Source: Hydractinia symbiolongicarpus (Eukaryota > Cnidaria > Hydrozoa > Anthoathecata > Hydractiniidae). From it: 64,000 bases of DNA. Location of the stretch: NCBI RefSeq assembly GCF_029227915.1, contig NC_079876.1, positions 2,048,001-2,112,000 on the forward strand, read 5' to 3'. This document shows, piece after piece, positions 24,519 through 38,584 of this stretch. The translations under genes and the position numbers were made by a program. The notes under the pieces are model-generated. The model had not been told where the DNA came from. It did no database searches and was given only the letters and a program-made list of their open reading frames with translations. Position 1 is the first letter of the stretch, and every line of letters starts with the position of its first letter.

Positions 24519-26080
24519 GACGATTAATAAAAGAGGTTTAATCGCCGGCAAACGAAATCCCGCGATTTCCCGTTAATCCCGGGCTTGGCCCGTATAGTCG
24601 AATGTATACAAAGAAAGTAACCAGGAAGTAAACTCATTTCCCGAACGATTTTTTAAATTTTTTTTTCACTACTAAAACGCATGAGACTTGTTGTTTTCAA
24701 AAATGTTTTCATTTTTGATGAGACGATTAATAAAAGAGGTTTAATCGCCGGCAAACGAAATCCCGCGATTTCCCGTTAATCCCGGGCTTGGCCCGTATAG
24801 TCGAATGTATACAAAGAAAGTAACCAGGAAGTAAACTCATTTCCCGAACGATTTTTTAAATTTTTTTTTCACCACTAAAACGCATGAGACTTGTAGTTTT
24901 AAAAATGTTTTCATTTTTGATGAGACGCTGAATAAAAGAAGTTTAATCGCCGGCAAACGAAAACCTGCGATTTCACGTAAATCCCGGACTCGGCCCGTAT
25001 AGTCAAAAGTATATAAAGAAAGTACCCGGGGTGTAAACTCATTTCCCGAACGATTTTTTAAATTATTATTCCACCACTAAAGCCCATGAGACTTTTAGTT
25101 TTCAAAAATGTTTTCATTTTTGATGAGACGATTAATAAAAGAGGTTTAATCGCCGGCAAACGAAATCCCGCGATTTCCCGTTAATCCCGGGCTTGGCCCG
25201 TATAGTCGAATGTATACAAAGAAAGTAACCAGGAAGTAAACTCATTTCCCGAACGATTTTTTAAATTTTTTTTTCACCACTAAAACGCATGAGACTTGTA
25301 GTTTTAAAAAATGTTTTCATTTTTGATGAGACGCTGAATAAAAGAAGTTTAATCGCCGGCAAACGAAAACCTGCGATTTCCCGTAAATCCCGGACTCGGC
25401 CCGTATAGTCAAAAGTATATAAAGAAAGTACCCGGGGTGTAAACTCATTTCCCGAACGATTTTTTAAATTATTATTTCACCACTAAAGCCCATGAGACTT
25501 GTAGTTTTTAAAAATGTTTTCATTTTGGATGAGACGCTGAATAAAAGAAGTTTAATCGCCGGCAAACGAAAACCTGCGATTTCCCGTAAATCCCGGACTC
25601 GGCCCGTATAGTCAAAAGTATACAAAGAAAGTACCCAGGGAGTAAACTAATTTCCCAAACGATTTTTTAAATTATTATTTCACCACTAAAGCCCATGAGA
25701 CTTGTAGTTTTTAAAAATGTTTTCATTTTTGATGAGACGCTGAATAAAAGAAGTTTAATCGCCGGCAAACGAAATCCCGCGATTTCCCGTAAATCCCGGA
25801 CTCGGCCCGTATAGTCAAAAGTATACAAAGAAAGTACCCAGGGAGTAAACTCATTTCCCGAACCATTTTTTAAATTATTTTTTCACCACTAAAACGCATG
25901 AGACTTGTAGTTTTCAGAAATATTTTCATTTTTGATGAGACGCTTAATGAAAGTGGTTTAATCGCCGGCAAACGAAAACCTGCGATTTCCCGTAAATCCC
26001 GGACTCGGCCCGTACAGTCAAAAGTATACAAAGAAAGTACCCAGGGTGTAAACACATTTCTCGAACGATTTTGTAAATTA
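24519..26080. repeat. M cassette, first block
   Basis: Monomers carry GACGATTAATAAAAGAGG with CCCGTTAATCC and GTAACCAGGAAG (M1: 24,519, 24,722, 25,127), GTTTTAAAAATG with AGTATATAAAG (M2), CATTTTGGATGAG (M3), CGAAATCCCGCG (M4), and AGAAATATTTTC with CTTAATGAAAGTGG (M5). The same M1-M5 order makes up the regular 5-mer array at 41.8-46.6 kb. Here M1 is duplicated once singly and once together with M2, so the block is irregular. Confidence 0.75.
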
Positions 26081-28282
26081 TTTTTTCACCACTAAAACGC
26101 ATGAGACTTGTAGTTTTCAAAAATGTTTTCATTTTTGATGAGACGCTGAATAAAAGAAGTTTAATCGCCGGCAAACGAAAACCTACGATTTCCCGTAAAT
26201 CCCGGACTCGGCCCGTATAGTCAAAAGTATACAAAGAAAGTACCCAGGGAGTAAATTCATTTCCCAAACGTTTTTTTAAATTTATATTTTACCACTCAAG
26301 CCCATGAGACTTGTAGTTTTTAAAAATGTTTTCATTTTTGATGAGACGCTGAATGAAAGAAGTTTAATCGCAGGCAAACGAAAACCCGCGATTTCCCGTA
26401 AATCCCGGTTTCGGCCCGTATAGTCAAAAGTATACAAAGAAAGTACCCAGGGTGTAAACTCATTTCCCGAACGATTTTTTAAATTATTATTTCACCACTA
26501 AAGACCATGAGACTTGTAGTATTTAAAAATATTTTCATTTTTGATGAGACGCTGAATAAAAGAAGTTTTATCGCCGGCAAACGAAAACCCGCGACGTCCC
26601 GTAAATCCCGGACTCGGCCCGTATAGTCAAAAGTATACAAAGAAAGTACCCAGGGAGTAAACTCATTTCCCGAACGATTTTTTAAATTATTTTTTCACCA
26701 TTACAACGCATGAGACTTGTAGTTTTCAAAAATGTTTTCATTTTTGATGAGACGCTGAATAAAAGAAGTTTAATCGCCGGCAAACGAAAACCTGCGATTT
26801 CCCGTAAATCCCGGACTCGGCCCGTATAGTCAAAAGTATACAAAGAAAGTACCCGGGGTGTAAACTCATTTCCCGAACGATTTTTTAAATTATCATTTCA
26901 CCACTAAAGCCCATGAGACTTGTAGTTTTTAAAAATGTTTTCATATTTGATGAGACGCTTGATAAAAGAAGTTTAATTGCCGGCAAACGAAAACCCGCGA
27001 CTTCCCGTAAATCCCGGACTCGGCCCGTATAGTCAAAAGTATACAAAGAAAGTACCCAGGGAGTAAACTCATTTCCCGAACGATTTTTTAAATTAAATTT
27101 CACCACTAAAACGCATGAGACTTGTTGTTTTCAGAAATGTTTTCATTTTTGATGAGACGCTTAATGAAAGTTGTTTAATCGCCGGCAAACGAAAACCCGC
27201 GATTTCCCGTAAATCCCGGGCTTGGCCCGTATAGTCGAATGTATACAAAGAAAGTACCCTGTGAGTAAACTCATTTCCAGAACGATTTTTTAATTTAATT
27301 TTTCACCACTAAAACGCATGAGACTTGTAGTTTCCAAAAATGTTTTCATTTTTGATGAGACGCTGAATAAAAGAAGTTTAATCGCCGGCAAACGAAAACC
27401 TGCGATTTCCCGTAAATCCCGGACTCGGCCCGTATAGTCAAAAGTATACAAAAAAAGTACCCGGGGTGTAAACTCATTTCCCGAACGATTTTTTAAATTA
27501 TCATTTCACCACTAAAGCCCATGAGACTTGTAGTTTTTAAAAATGTTTTCATATTTGATGAGACGCTTAATAAAAGAAGTTTAATTGCCGGCAAACGAAA
27601 ACCCGCGACTTCCCGTAAATCCCGGACTCGGCCCGTATAGTCAAAAGTATACAAAGAAAGTACCCAGGGAGTAAACTAATTTCCCAAACGATTTTTTAAA
27701 TTATTATTTCACCACTAAAGCCCATGAGACTTGTAGTTTTTAAAAATGTTTTCATTTTTGATGTGACGCTGAATAAAAGAAGTTTAATCGCCGGCAAACG
27801 AAATCCCGCGATTTCCCGTAAATCCCGGACTCGGCCCGTATAGTCAAAAGTATACAAAGAAAGTACCCAGGGAGTAAACTCATTTCCCGAACGATTTTTT
27901 AAATTATTTTTTCACCACTAAAACGCATGAGACTTGTAGTTTTCAGAAATATTTTCATTTTTGATGAGACGCTTAATGAAAGTGGTTTAATCGCCGGCAA
28001 ACGAAAACCTGCGATTTCCCGTAAATCCCGGACTCGGCCCGTATAGTCAAAAGTATACAAAGAAAGTACCCAGGGTGTAAACTCATTTCTCAAACGATTT
28101 TTTAAATTATTTTTTCACCACTAAAACGCATGAGACTTGTAGTTTTCAAAAATGTTTTCATTTTTGATGAGACGCTGAATAAAAGAAGTTTAATCGCCGG
28201 CAAACGAAAACCTACGATTTCCCGTAAATCCCGGACTCGGCCCGTATAGTCAAAAGTATACAAGGAAAGTACCCAGGGAATA

Positions 28283-29500
28283 AATTCATTTCCCAAACGT
28301 TTTTTTAAATTTATATTTTACCACTCAAGCCCATGAGACTTGTAGTTTTTAAAAATGTTTTCATTTTTGATGAGACGCTGAATGAAAGAAGTTTAATCGC
28401 AGGCAAACGAAAACCCGCGATTTCCCGTAAATCCCGGTTTCGGCCCGTATAGTCAAAAGTATACAAGGAAAGTACCCAGTGAGTAAACTCATTTCCCTAA
28501 GGAATTTTTAAATTATTTTTTCACCACTAAAACGCATGAGACTTGTAGTTTTCAAAAATGTTTTCATTATTGATGAGACGCTGAATAAAAGAAGTTTAAT
28601 CGCCGGCAAACGAAAACCTGCGATTTCCCGTAAATCCCGGACTCGGCCCGTATAGTCAAAAGTATACAAAGAAAGTACCCAGGGTGTAAACTCATTTCCC
28701 GAACGATTTTTTAAATTATTATTTCACCACTAAAGACCATGAGACTTGTAGTATTTAAAAATATTTTCATTTTTGATGAGACGCTGATTAAAAGAAGTTT
28801 TATCGCCGGCAAACGAAAACCCGCGACGTCCCGTAAATCCCGGACTCTGCCCGTATAGTCAAAAGTATACAAAGAAAGTACCCAGGGAGTAAATTCATTT
28901 CCCAAACGTTTTTTTAAATTTATATTTTACCACTCAAGCCCATGAGACTTGTAGTTTTTTAAAATGTTTTCATTTTTGATGAGACGCTGAATGAAAGAAG
29001 TTTAATCGCAGGCAAACGAAAACCCGCGATTTCCCGTAAATCCCGGTTTCGGCCCGTATAGTCAAAAGTATACAAGGAAAGTACCCAGTGAGTAAACTCA
29101 TTTCCCTAAGGAATTTTTAAATTATTTTTTCACCACTAAAACGCATGAGACTTGTAGTTTTCAAAAATGTTTTCATTTTTGATGAGACGCTGAATAAAAG
29201 AAGTTTAATCGCCGGCAAACGAAAACCTGCGATTTCCCGTAAATCCCGGACTCGGCCCGTATAGTCAAAAGTATACAAAGAAAGTACCCAGGGTGTAAAC
29301 TCATTTCCCGAACGATTTTTTAAATTATTATTTCACCACTAAAGACCATGAGACTTGTAGTATTTAAAAATATTTTCATTTTTGATGAGACGCTGATTAA
29401 AAGAAGTTTTATCGCCGGCAAACGAAAACCCGCGACGTCCCGTAAATCCCGGACTCGGCCCGTATAGTCAAAAGTATACAAAGAAAGTACCCAGGGAGTA
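28283..29500. repeat. N2-N3-N4 trimer duplication, 609 bp x 2
   Basis: CACTCAAG occurs at 28,322 and 28,931 (609 bp), followed both times by TCGCAGGC, CTAAGGAATTTTT and GACCATGAG. Both N4 copies share GCTGATTAAAAG, which other N4 copies lack. At the joint near 28,890 the N4 monomer passes into the N1-type tail AAATTCATTTCCCAAACG. Confidence 0.8.
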
Positions 29501-29639
29501 AACTCATTTCCCGAACGATTTTTTAAATTATTTTTTCACCATTACAACGCATGAGACTTGTAGTTTTCAAAAATGTTTTCATTTTTGATGAGACGCTGAA
29601 TAAAAGAAGTTTAATCGCCGGCAAACGAAAACCTGCGAT

Positions 29640-30850
29640 TTCCCGTAAATCCCGGACTCGGCCCGTATAGTCAAAAGTATACAAAGAAAGTACCCGGGGT
29701 GTAAACTCATTTCCCGAACGATTTTTTAAATTATCATTTCACCACTAAAGCCCATGAGACTTGTAGTTTTTAAAAATGTTTTCATATTTGATGAGACGCT
29801 TAATAAAAGAAGTTTAATTGCCGGCAAACGAAAACCCGCGACTTCCCGTAAATCCCGGACTCGGCCCGTATAGTCAAAAGTATACAAAGAAAGTACCCAG
29901 GGAGTAAACTCATTTCCCGAACGATTTTTTAAATTAAATTTCACCACTAAAACGCATGAGACTTGTAGTTTTCAGAAATGTTTTCATTTTTGATGAGACG
30001 CTTAATGAAAGTTGTTTAATCGGCGGCAAACGAAAACCCGCGATTTCCCGTAAATCCCGGGCTTGGCCCGTATAGTCGAATGTATACAAAGAAAGTACCC
30101 TGTGAGTAAACTCATTTCCAGAACGATTTTTTAATTTCATTTTTCACCACTAAAACGCATGAGACTTGTAGTTTCCAAAAATGTTTTCATTTTTGATAAA
30201 ACGCTGAATAAAAGAAGTTTAATCGCCAGCAAACGAAAACCTGCGATTTCCCGTAAATCCCGGACTCGGCCCGTATAGTCAAAAGTATACAAAGAAAGTA
30301 CCCGGGGTGTAAACTCATTTCCCGAACGATTTTTTAAATTATCATTTCACCACTAAAGCCCATGAGACTTGTAGTTTTTAAAAATGTTTTCATATTTGAT
30401 GAGACGCTTAATAAAAGAAGTTTAATTGCCGGCAAACGAAAACCCGCGACTTCCCGTAAATCCCGGACTCGGCCCGTATAGTCAAAAGTATACAAAGAAA
30501 GTACCCAGGGAGTAAACTCATTTCCCGAACGATTTTTTAAATTAGATTTCACCACTAAAACGCATGAGACTTGTAGTTTTCAGAAATGTTTTCATTTTTG
30601 ATAAGACGCTTAATGAAAGTTGTTTAATCGCCGGCAAACGAAAACCCGCGATTTCCCGTAAATCCCGGGCTTGGCCCGTATAGTCGAATGTATACAAAGA
30701 AAGTACCCTGTGAGTAAACGCATTTCCAGAACGATTTTTTAATTTATTTTTTCACCACTAAAACGCATGAGACTTGTAGTTTCCAAAAATGTTTTCATTT
30801 TTGATGAGACGCTGAATAAAAGAAGTTTAATCGCCGGCAAACAAAAACCC
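29640..30850. repeat. N6-N7-N8 trimer duplication, 608 bp x 2
   Basis: ATTATCATTTCACC, then TTAAATTTCACC or TTAGATTTCACC, then GTTTCCAAAAATG appear twice, 608 bp apart (frame landmarks 29,726 and 30,334). The second copy has private changes such as TAAACGCATTTCC, so it has diverged a little. Confidence 0.75.
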
Positions 30851-31136
30851 GCCATTTCCCGTAAACCCCGGGCTTGGCCCGTATAGTCAAAAGTATACAA
30901 AGAAAGTACCCTGTGAGTAAACGCATTTCCAGAACGATTTTTTAAATTATTTTTTCACCACTAAAACGCATGAGACTTGTAGTTTTCAGAAATCTTTTCA
31001 TTTTTGATGAGACGCTGAATAAAAGAAGTTTAATCGCCGGCAAACGAAAACCTACGATTTCCCGTAAATCCCGGACTCGGCCCGTATAGTCAAAAGTATA
31101 CAAAGAAAGTACCCAGGGAGTAAATTTATTTCCCAA

Positions 31137-33265
31137 ACGTTTTTTTAAATTTATATTTTACCACTCAAGCCCATGAGACTTGTAGTTTTCAAAAATGTTT
31201 TCATTTTTGATGAGACGCTGAATAAAAGAAGTTTAATCGCAGGCAAACGAAAACCCGCGTATTCCCGTAAATCCCGGTTTCGGCCCGTATAGTCAAAAGT
31301 ATAGAAGGAAAGTACCCAGTGAGTAAACTCATTTCCCTAAGGAATTTTTAAATTATTTTTTCACCACTAAAACGCATGAGACTTGTAGTTTTCCAAAATG
31401 TTTTCATTTTTGATGAGACGCTGAATAAAAGAAGTTTAATCGCCGGCAAACGAAAACCTGCGATTTCCCGTAAATCCCGGACTCGGCCCGTATAGTCAAA
31501 AGTATACAAAGAAAGTACCCAGGGTGTAAACTCATTTCCCGAACGATTTTTTAAATTATTATTTCACCACTAAAGCCCATGAGACTTGTAGTATTTAAAA
31601 ATATTTTTATTTTTGATGAGACGCTGAATAAAAGAAGTTTTATCGCAGGCAAACGAAAACCCGCGACGTCCCGTAAATCCCGGACTCGGCCCGTATAGTC
31701 AAAAGTATACAAAGAAAGTACCCAGGGAGTAGACTCATTTCCCGAACGATTTTTTAAATTATTTTTTCACCACTAAAACGCATGAGACTTGTAGTTTTCA
31801 AAAATGTTTTCATTTTTGATGAGACGCTTAATAAAAGAAGTTTAATCGCCGGCAAACGAAAACCTGCGATTTCCCGTAAATCCCGGACTCGGCCCGTATA
31901 GTCAAAAGTATACAAAGAAAGTACCCGGGGTGTAAACTCATTTCCCGAACGATTTTTTAAATTATTATTTCACCACTAAAACCCATGAGCCTTATAGTTT
32001 TTAAAAATGTTTTCATATTTGATGAGACGCTAAATATAAGAAGTTTAATCGCCGGCAAACGAAAACCCGCCATTTCCCGTAAAACCCGGAATCCGCCCGC
32101 ATAGTCAAAAGTATACAAAGAAAGTACCCAGGGTGTAAACTCATTTCCCTAACGAATTTTTAAATTATTTTTTCACCACTAAAACGCATGAGACTTGTAG
32201 TATTTAAAAATACTTTCATTTTTGATGAGACGCTGAATAAAAGAAGTTTAATCGCCGGCAAACAAAAACCCGCGACTTCCCGTAAATCCCGGACTCGGCC
32301 CGTATAGACAAAAGTATACAAAGAAAGTACCCAGGGAGTAAACTCATTTTCCGAACGATTTTTTAAATTATTTTTTCACCACTAAAACGCATGAGACTTG
32401 TAGTTTTCAAAAATGTTTTCATTTTTGATGAGACGCTGAATAAAAGAAGTTTAATCGCAGGCAAACGAAAACCCGCGTATTCCCGTAAATCCCGGTTTCG
32501 GCCCGTATAGTCAAAAGTATAGAAGGAAAGTACCCAGTGAGTAAACTCATTTCCCTAAGGAATTTTTAAATTATTTTTTCACCACTAAAACGCATGAGAC
32601 TTGTAGTTTTCAAAAATGTTTTCGTTTTTGATGAGACGCTTAATAAAAGAAGTTTAATCGCCGGCAAACGAAAACCTGCGATTTCCCGTAAATCCCGGAC
32701 TCGGCCCGTATAGTCAAAAGTATACAAAGAAAGTACCCGGGGTGTAAACTCATTTCCCGAACGATTTTTTAAATTATTATTTCACCACTAAAACCCATGA
32801 GCCTTATAGTTTTTAAAAATGTTTTCATATTTGATGAGACGCTAAATATAAGAAGTTTAATCGCCGGCAAACGAAAACCCGCCATTTCCCGTAAAACCCG
32901 GACTCCGCCCGCATTGTCAAAAGTATACAAAGAAAGTACCCAGGGTGTAAACTCATTTCCCTAACGAATTTTTAAATTATTTTTTCACCACTAAAACGCA
33001 TGAGACTTGTAGTATTTAAAAATACTTTCATTTTTGATGAGACGCTGAATAAAAGAAGTTTAATCGCCGGCAAACAAAAACCCGCGACTTCCCGTAAATC
33101 CCGGACTCGGCCCGTATAGACAAAAGTATACAAAGAAAGTACCCAGGGAGTAAACTCATTTCCCGAACGATTTTTTAAATTATTTTTTCACCACTAAAAC
33201 GCATGAGACTTGTAGTTTTCAAAAATGTTTTCATTTTTGATGAGACGCTGAATAAAAGAAGTTTA
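31137..33265. repeat. Mixed N/O monomers with a 4-mer duplication (812 bp)
   Basis: The rare GAGCCTTATAG variant occurs at 31,989 and 32,801, exactly 812 bp apart, each followed by GCTAAATATAAG and a CCCGTAAAACCCGG monomer. The duplication spans about 31,800-33,265. A rare GCGTATTCCCG with AGTATAGAAGG monomer also occurs twice, at about 31,258 and 32,475 (1,217 bp). This stretch mixes O4-O5 and N2-N3 monomers, unlike the cleaner blocks on either side. Confidence 0.7.
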
Positions 33266-35420
33266 ATCGCCGGCAAACGAAAACCTGCGATTTCCCGTAA
33301 ATCCTGGACTCGGCCCGTATAGGCAAAAGTATACAAAGAAAGTACCCGGGGTGTAAACTCATTTCCCGAACGATTTTTTAAATTATTATTTCACCACTAA
33401 AGCCCATGAGACTTGTAGTTTTTAAAAATGTTTTCATTTTTGATGAGACGATTAATAAAAGAGGTTTAATCGCCGGCAAACAAAAACCCGCGACTTCCCG
33501 TAAATCCCGGACTCGGCCCGTATAGTCAAATGTATACAAAGAAATTACCCAGGGAGTAAACTCATTTCCCGAACGATTTTTTAAATTATTTTTTCACCAC
33601 TAAAACGCATGAGACTTGTAGTTTTCAAAAATGTTTTCATTTTTGATGAGACGCTAAATATAAGAAGTTTAATCGCCGGCAAACGAAAACCCGCCATTTC
33701 CCGTAAAACCCGGACTCCGCCCGCATAGTCAAAAGTATACAAAGAAAGTACCCAGGGTGTAAACTCATTTCCCGAACGATTTTTTAAATTATTATTTCAC
33801 CACTAAAGCCCATGAGACTTGTAGTTTTTAAAAATGTTTTCATTTTGGATGAGACGCTGAATAAAAGAAGTTTAATCGCCGGCAAACGAAAACCTGCGAT
33901 TTCCCGTAAATCCCGGACTCGGCCCGTATAGTCAAAAGTATACAAAGAAAGTACCCAGGGAGTAAACTAATTTCCCAAACGATTTTTTAAATTATTATTT
34001 CACCACTAAAGCCCATGAGACTTGTAGTTTTTAAAAATGTTTTCATTTTTGATGAGACGCTGAATAAAAGAAGTTTAATCGCCGGCAAACGAAATCCCGC
34101 GATTTCCCGTAAATCCCGGACTCGGCCCGTATAGTCAAAAGTATACAAAGAAAGTACCCAGGGAGTAAACTCGTTTCCCGAACGATTTTTTAAATTATTT
34201 TTTCACAACTAAAACGCATGAGACTTGTAGTTTTCAAAAATGTTTTCATTTTTGATGAGACGCTTAATAAAAGAAGTTTAATCGCCGGCAAACGAAAACC
34301 TGCGATTTCCCGTAAATCCCGGACTCGGCCCGTATAGTCAAAAGTATACAAAGAAAGTACCCGGGGTGTAAACTCATTTCCCGAACGATTTTTTAAATTA
34401 TTATTTCACCACTAAAACCCATGAGCCTTATAGTTTTTAAAAATGTTTTCATATTTGATGAGACGCTAAATATAAGAAGTTTAATCGCCGGCAAACGAAA
34501 ACCCGCCATTTCCCGTAAAACCCGGACTCCGCCCGCATTGTCAAAAGTATACAAAGAAAGTACCCAGGGTGTAAACTCATTTCCCTAACGAATTTTTAAA
34601 TTATTATTTCACCACTAAAGCCCATGAGACTTGTAGTTTTTAAAAATGTTTTCATTTTTGATGAGACGATTAATAAAAGTGGTTTAATCGCCGGCAAACG
34701 AAAACCTGCGATTTCCCGTAAGTCCCGGACTCGGCCCGTATAGTCAAAAGTATACAAAGAAATTACCCAGGGAGTAAACTCATTTCCCGAACGATTTTTT
34801 AAATTATTTTTTCACCACTAAAACGCATGAGACTTGTAGTTTTCAAAAATGTTTTCATTTTTGATGAGACGCTAAATATAAGAAGTTTAATCGCCGGCAA
34901 ACGAAAACCCGCCATTTCCCGTAAAACCCGGACTCCGCCCGCATAGTCAAAAGTATACAAAGAAAGTACCCAGGGTGTAAACTCATTTCCCGAACGATTT
35001 TTTAAATTATTATTTCACCACTAAAGCCCATGAGACTTGTAGTTTTTAAAAATGTTTTCATTTTGGATGAGACGCTGAATAAAAGAAGTTTAATCGCCGG
35101 CAAACGAAAACCTGCGATTTCCCGTAAATCCCGGACTCGGCCCGTATAGTCAAAAGTATACAAAGAAAGTACCCAGGGAGTAAACTAATTTCCCAAACGA
35201 TTTTTTAAATTATTATTTCACCACTAAAGCCCATGAGACTTGTAGTTTTTAAAAATGTTTTCATTTTTGATGAGACGCTGAATAAAAGAAGTTTAATCGC
35301 CGGCAAACGAAATCCCGCGATTTCCCGTAAATCCCGGACTCGGCCCGTATAGTCAAAAGTATACAAAGAAAGTACCCAGGGAGTAAACTCGTTTCCCGAA
35401 CGATTTTTTAAATTATTTTT
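33266..35420. repeat. 6-mer duplication, 1,218 bp, overlapping an 8-mer
   Basis: GAAATTACCC (about 33,540 and 34,758), ACGCTAAATA (33,651 and 34,869) and CTCGTTTCCCG (about 34,171 and 35,389) all repeat at 1,218 bp. The GAGCCTTATAG monomer at 32,801 recurs at 34,425 (1,624 bp, 8-mer). Two duplication lengths thus overlap within about 2 kb. Copies diverge near 35,420, where GTTTTCTGAAATATT begins an M5-type monomer. Confidence 0.75.
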
Positions 35421-38400
35421 TCACCACTAAAACGCATGAGACTTGTAGTTTTCTGAAATATTTTCATTTTTGATGAGACGCTTAATGAAAGTGGTTTAAT
35501 CGCCGGCAAACGAAAACCTGCGATTTCCCGTGAGTCCCGGACTCGGCCCGTATAGTCAAAAGTATACAAAGAAAGTACCCAGTGTGTAAACTCATTTCTC
35601 GAACGATTTTTTAAATTATTTTTTCACCACTAAAACGCATGAGACTTGTAGTTTTCAAAAATGTTTTTATTTTTGATGAGACGCTGAATAAAAGAAGTTT
35701 AATCGCCGGCAAACGAAAACCTACGATTTCCCGTAAATCCCGGACTCGGCCCGTATAGTCAAAAGTATACAAAGAAAGTACCCAGGGAGTAAATTCATTT
35801 CCCAAACGTTTTTTTAAATTTATATTTTACCACTCAAGCCCATGAGACTTGTAGTTTTTAAAAATGTTTTCATTTTTGATGAGACGCTGAATGAAAGAAG
35901 TTTAATCGCAGGCAAACGAAAACCCGCGATTTCCCGTAAATCCCGGTTTCGGCCCGTATAGTCAAAAGTATACAAGGAAAGTACCCAGTGAGTAAACTCA
36001 TTTCCCTAAGGAATTTTTAAATTATTTTTTCACCACTAAAACGCATGAGACTTGTAGTTTTCAAAAATGTTTTCATTTTTGATGAGACGCTGAATAAAAG
36101 AAGTTTAATCGCCGGCAAACGAAAACCTGCGATTTCCCGTAAATCCCGGACTCGGCCCGTATAGTCAAAAGTATACAAAGAAAGTACCCAGGGTGTAAAC
36201 TCATTTCCCGAACGATTTTTTAAATTATTATTTCACCACTAAAGACCATGAGACTTGTAGTATTTAAAAATATTTTCATTTTTGATGAGACGCTGAATAA
36301 AAGAAGTTTTATCGCCGGCAAACGAAAACCCGCGACGTCCCGTAAATCCCGGACTCGGCCCGTATAGTCAAAAGTATACAAAGAAAGTACCCAGGGAGTA
36401 AACTCATTTCCCGAACGATTTTTTAAATTATTTTTTCACCAATTCAACGCATGAGACTTGTAGTTTTCAAAAATGTTTTCATTTTTGATGAGACGCTGAA
36501 TGAAAGAAGTTTAATCGCCGGCAAACGAAAACCTGCGATTTCCCGTAAATCCCGGACTCGGCCCGTATAGTCAAAAGTATACAAAGAAAGTACCCGGGGT
36601 GTAAACTCATTTCCCGAACGATTTTTTAAATTATCATTTCACCACTAAAGCCCATGAGACTTGTAGTTTTTAAAAATGTTTTCATATTTGATGAGACGCT
36701 TAATAAAAGAAGTTTAATTGCCGGCAAACGAAAACCCGCGACTTCCCGTAAATCCCGGACTCGGCCCGTATAGTCAAAAGTATACAAAGAAAGTACCCAG
36801 GGAGTAAACTCATTTCCCGAACGATTTTTTAAATTAAATTTCACCACTAAAACGCATGAGACTTGTAGTTTTCAGAAATGTTTTCATTTTTGATGAGACG
36901 CTTAATGAAAGTTGTTTAATCGCCGGCAAACGAAAACCCGCGATTTCCCGTAAATCCCGGGCTTGGCCCGTATAGTCGAATGTATACAAAGAAAGTACCG
37001 TGTGAGTAAACTCATTTCCAGAACGATTTTTTAATTTATTTTTTCACCACTAAAACGCATGAGACTTGTAGTTTCCAAAAATGTTTTCATTTTTGATGAG
37101 ACGCTGAATAAAAGAAGTTTAATCGCCGGCAAACGAAAACCTGCGATTTCCCGTAAATCCCGGACTCGGCCCGTATAGTCAAAAGTATACAAAGAAAGTA
37201 CCCGGCGTGTAAACTCATTTCCCGAACGATTTTTTAAATTATCATTTCACCACTAAAGCCCATGAGACTTGTAGTTTTTAAAAATGTTTTCATATTTGAT
37301 GAGACGCTTAATAAAAGAAGTTTAATTGCCGGCAAACGAAAACCCGCGACTTCCCGTAAATCCCGGACTCGGCCCGTATAGTCAAAAGTATACAAAGAAA
37401 GTACCCAGGGAGTAAATTTATTTCCCAAACGTTTTTTTAAATTTATATTTTACCACTCAAGCCCATGAGACTTGTAGTTTTTAAAAATGTTTTCATTTTT
37501 GATGAGACGCTGAATAAAAGAAGTTTAATCGCAGGCAAACGAAAACCCGCGATTTCCCGTAAATCCCGGTTTCGGCCCGTATAGTCAAAAGTATACAAGG
37601 AAAGTACCCAGTGAGTAAACTCATTTCCCTAAGGAATTTTTAAATTATTTTTTCACCACTAAAACGCATGAGACTTGTAGTTTTCCAAAATGTTTTCATT
37701 TTTGATGAGACGCTGAATAAAAGAAGTTTAATCGCCGGCAAACGCAAACCTGCGATTTCCCGTAAATCCCGGACTCGGCCCGTATAGTCAAAAGTATACA
37801 AAGAAAGTACCCAGGGTGTAAACTCATTTCCCGAACGATTTTTTAAATTATTATTTCACCACTAAAGACCATGAGACTTGTAGTATTTAAAAATATTTTT
37901 ATTTTTGATGAGACGCTGAATAAAAGAAGTTTTATCGCAGGCAAACGAAAACCCGCGACGTCCCGTAAATCCCGGACTCGGCCCGTATAGTCAAAAGTAT
38001 ACAAAGAAAGTACCCAGGGAGTAAACTCATTTCCCGAACGATTTTTTAAATTATTTTTTCACCACTAAAACGCATGAGACTTGTAGTTTTCAAAAATGTT
38101 TTCATTTTTGATGAGACGCTGAATAAAAGAAGTTTAATCGCCGGCAAACGAAAACCTGCGATTTCCCGTAAATCCCGGACTCGGCCCGTATAGTCAAAAG
38201 TATACAAAGAAAGTACCCGGGGTGTAAACTCATTTCCCGAACGATTTTTTAAATTATTATTTCACCACTAAAGCCCATGAGACTTGTAGTTTTTAAAAAT
38301 GTTTTCACATTTGGTGAGACGCTTAATAAAAGAAGTTTAATTGCCGGCAAACGAAAACCCGCGACTTCACGTAAATCCCGGACTCGGCCCGTATAGTCAA

Positions 38401-38450
38401 AAGTATACAAAGAAAGTACCCAGGGAGTAAACTCATTTCCCGAACGATTT
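35421..38450. repeat. N cassette 14-mer, upstream copy
   Basis: After one M5 monomer, the order N1 (35,611), N2-N8, N6, an N2/N3 pair and three A/B monomers fills about 2.84 kb. It matches the copies starting at 54,687 and 57,528, at offsets of 19,076 and 21,917 bp. It shares with them the private CAATTCAACGC variant of N5 near 36,441, where the other N5 copies have CATTACAACGC. The three are therefore closer to each other than to their neighbours. Confidence 0.8.
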
Positions 38451-38584
38451 TTTAAATTATTTTTTTACCACTAAAACGCATGAGACTTGTAGTTTTCAAA
38501 AATGTTTTCATTTTTGATGAGACGCTGAATAAATGAAGTTTAATCGCCGGCAAACGAAAACCTGCGATTTCCCGTAAATCCCGG

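Larger units (their letters stand above)
25870..31136. repeat. N cassette block with 10-mer and 14-mer spacings
   Basis: N1-N8 occur in order. N1: AACCTACGATTT. N2: CACTCAAGCCC, TCGCAGGC, CGGTTTCGG. N3: CTAAGGAATTTTT. N4: GACCATGAG, CGACGTCCCG. N5: CATTACAACGC. N6: ATTATCATTTCACC, CATATTTGATG, TTGCCGG. N7: TTAAATTTCACC, CTTAATGAAAGTTG. N8: GTTTCCAAAAATG. The 25,870-26,470 region recurs at 27,899 (offset 2,029 bp, 10-mer) and 26,885 recurs at 29,726 (2,841 bp, 14-mer). M4-M5 precede N1 both times, linking N to M. Confidence 0.75.
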
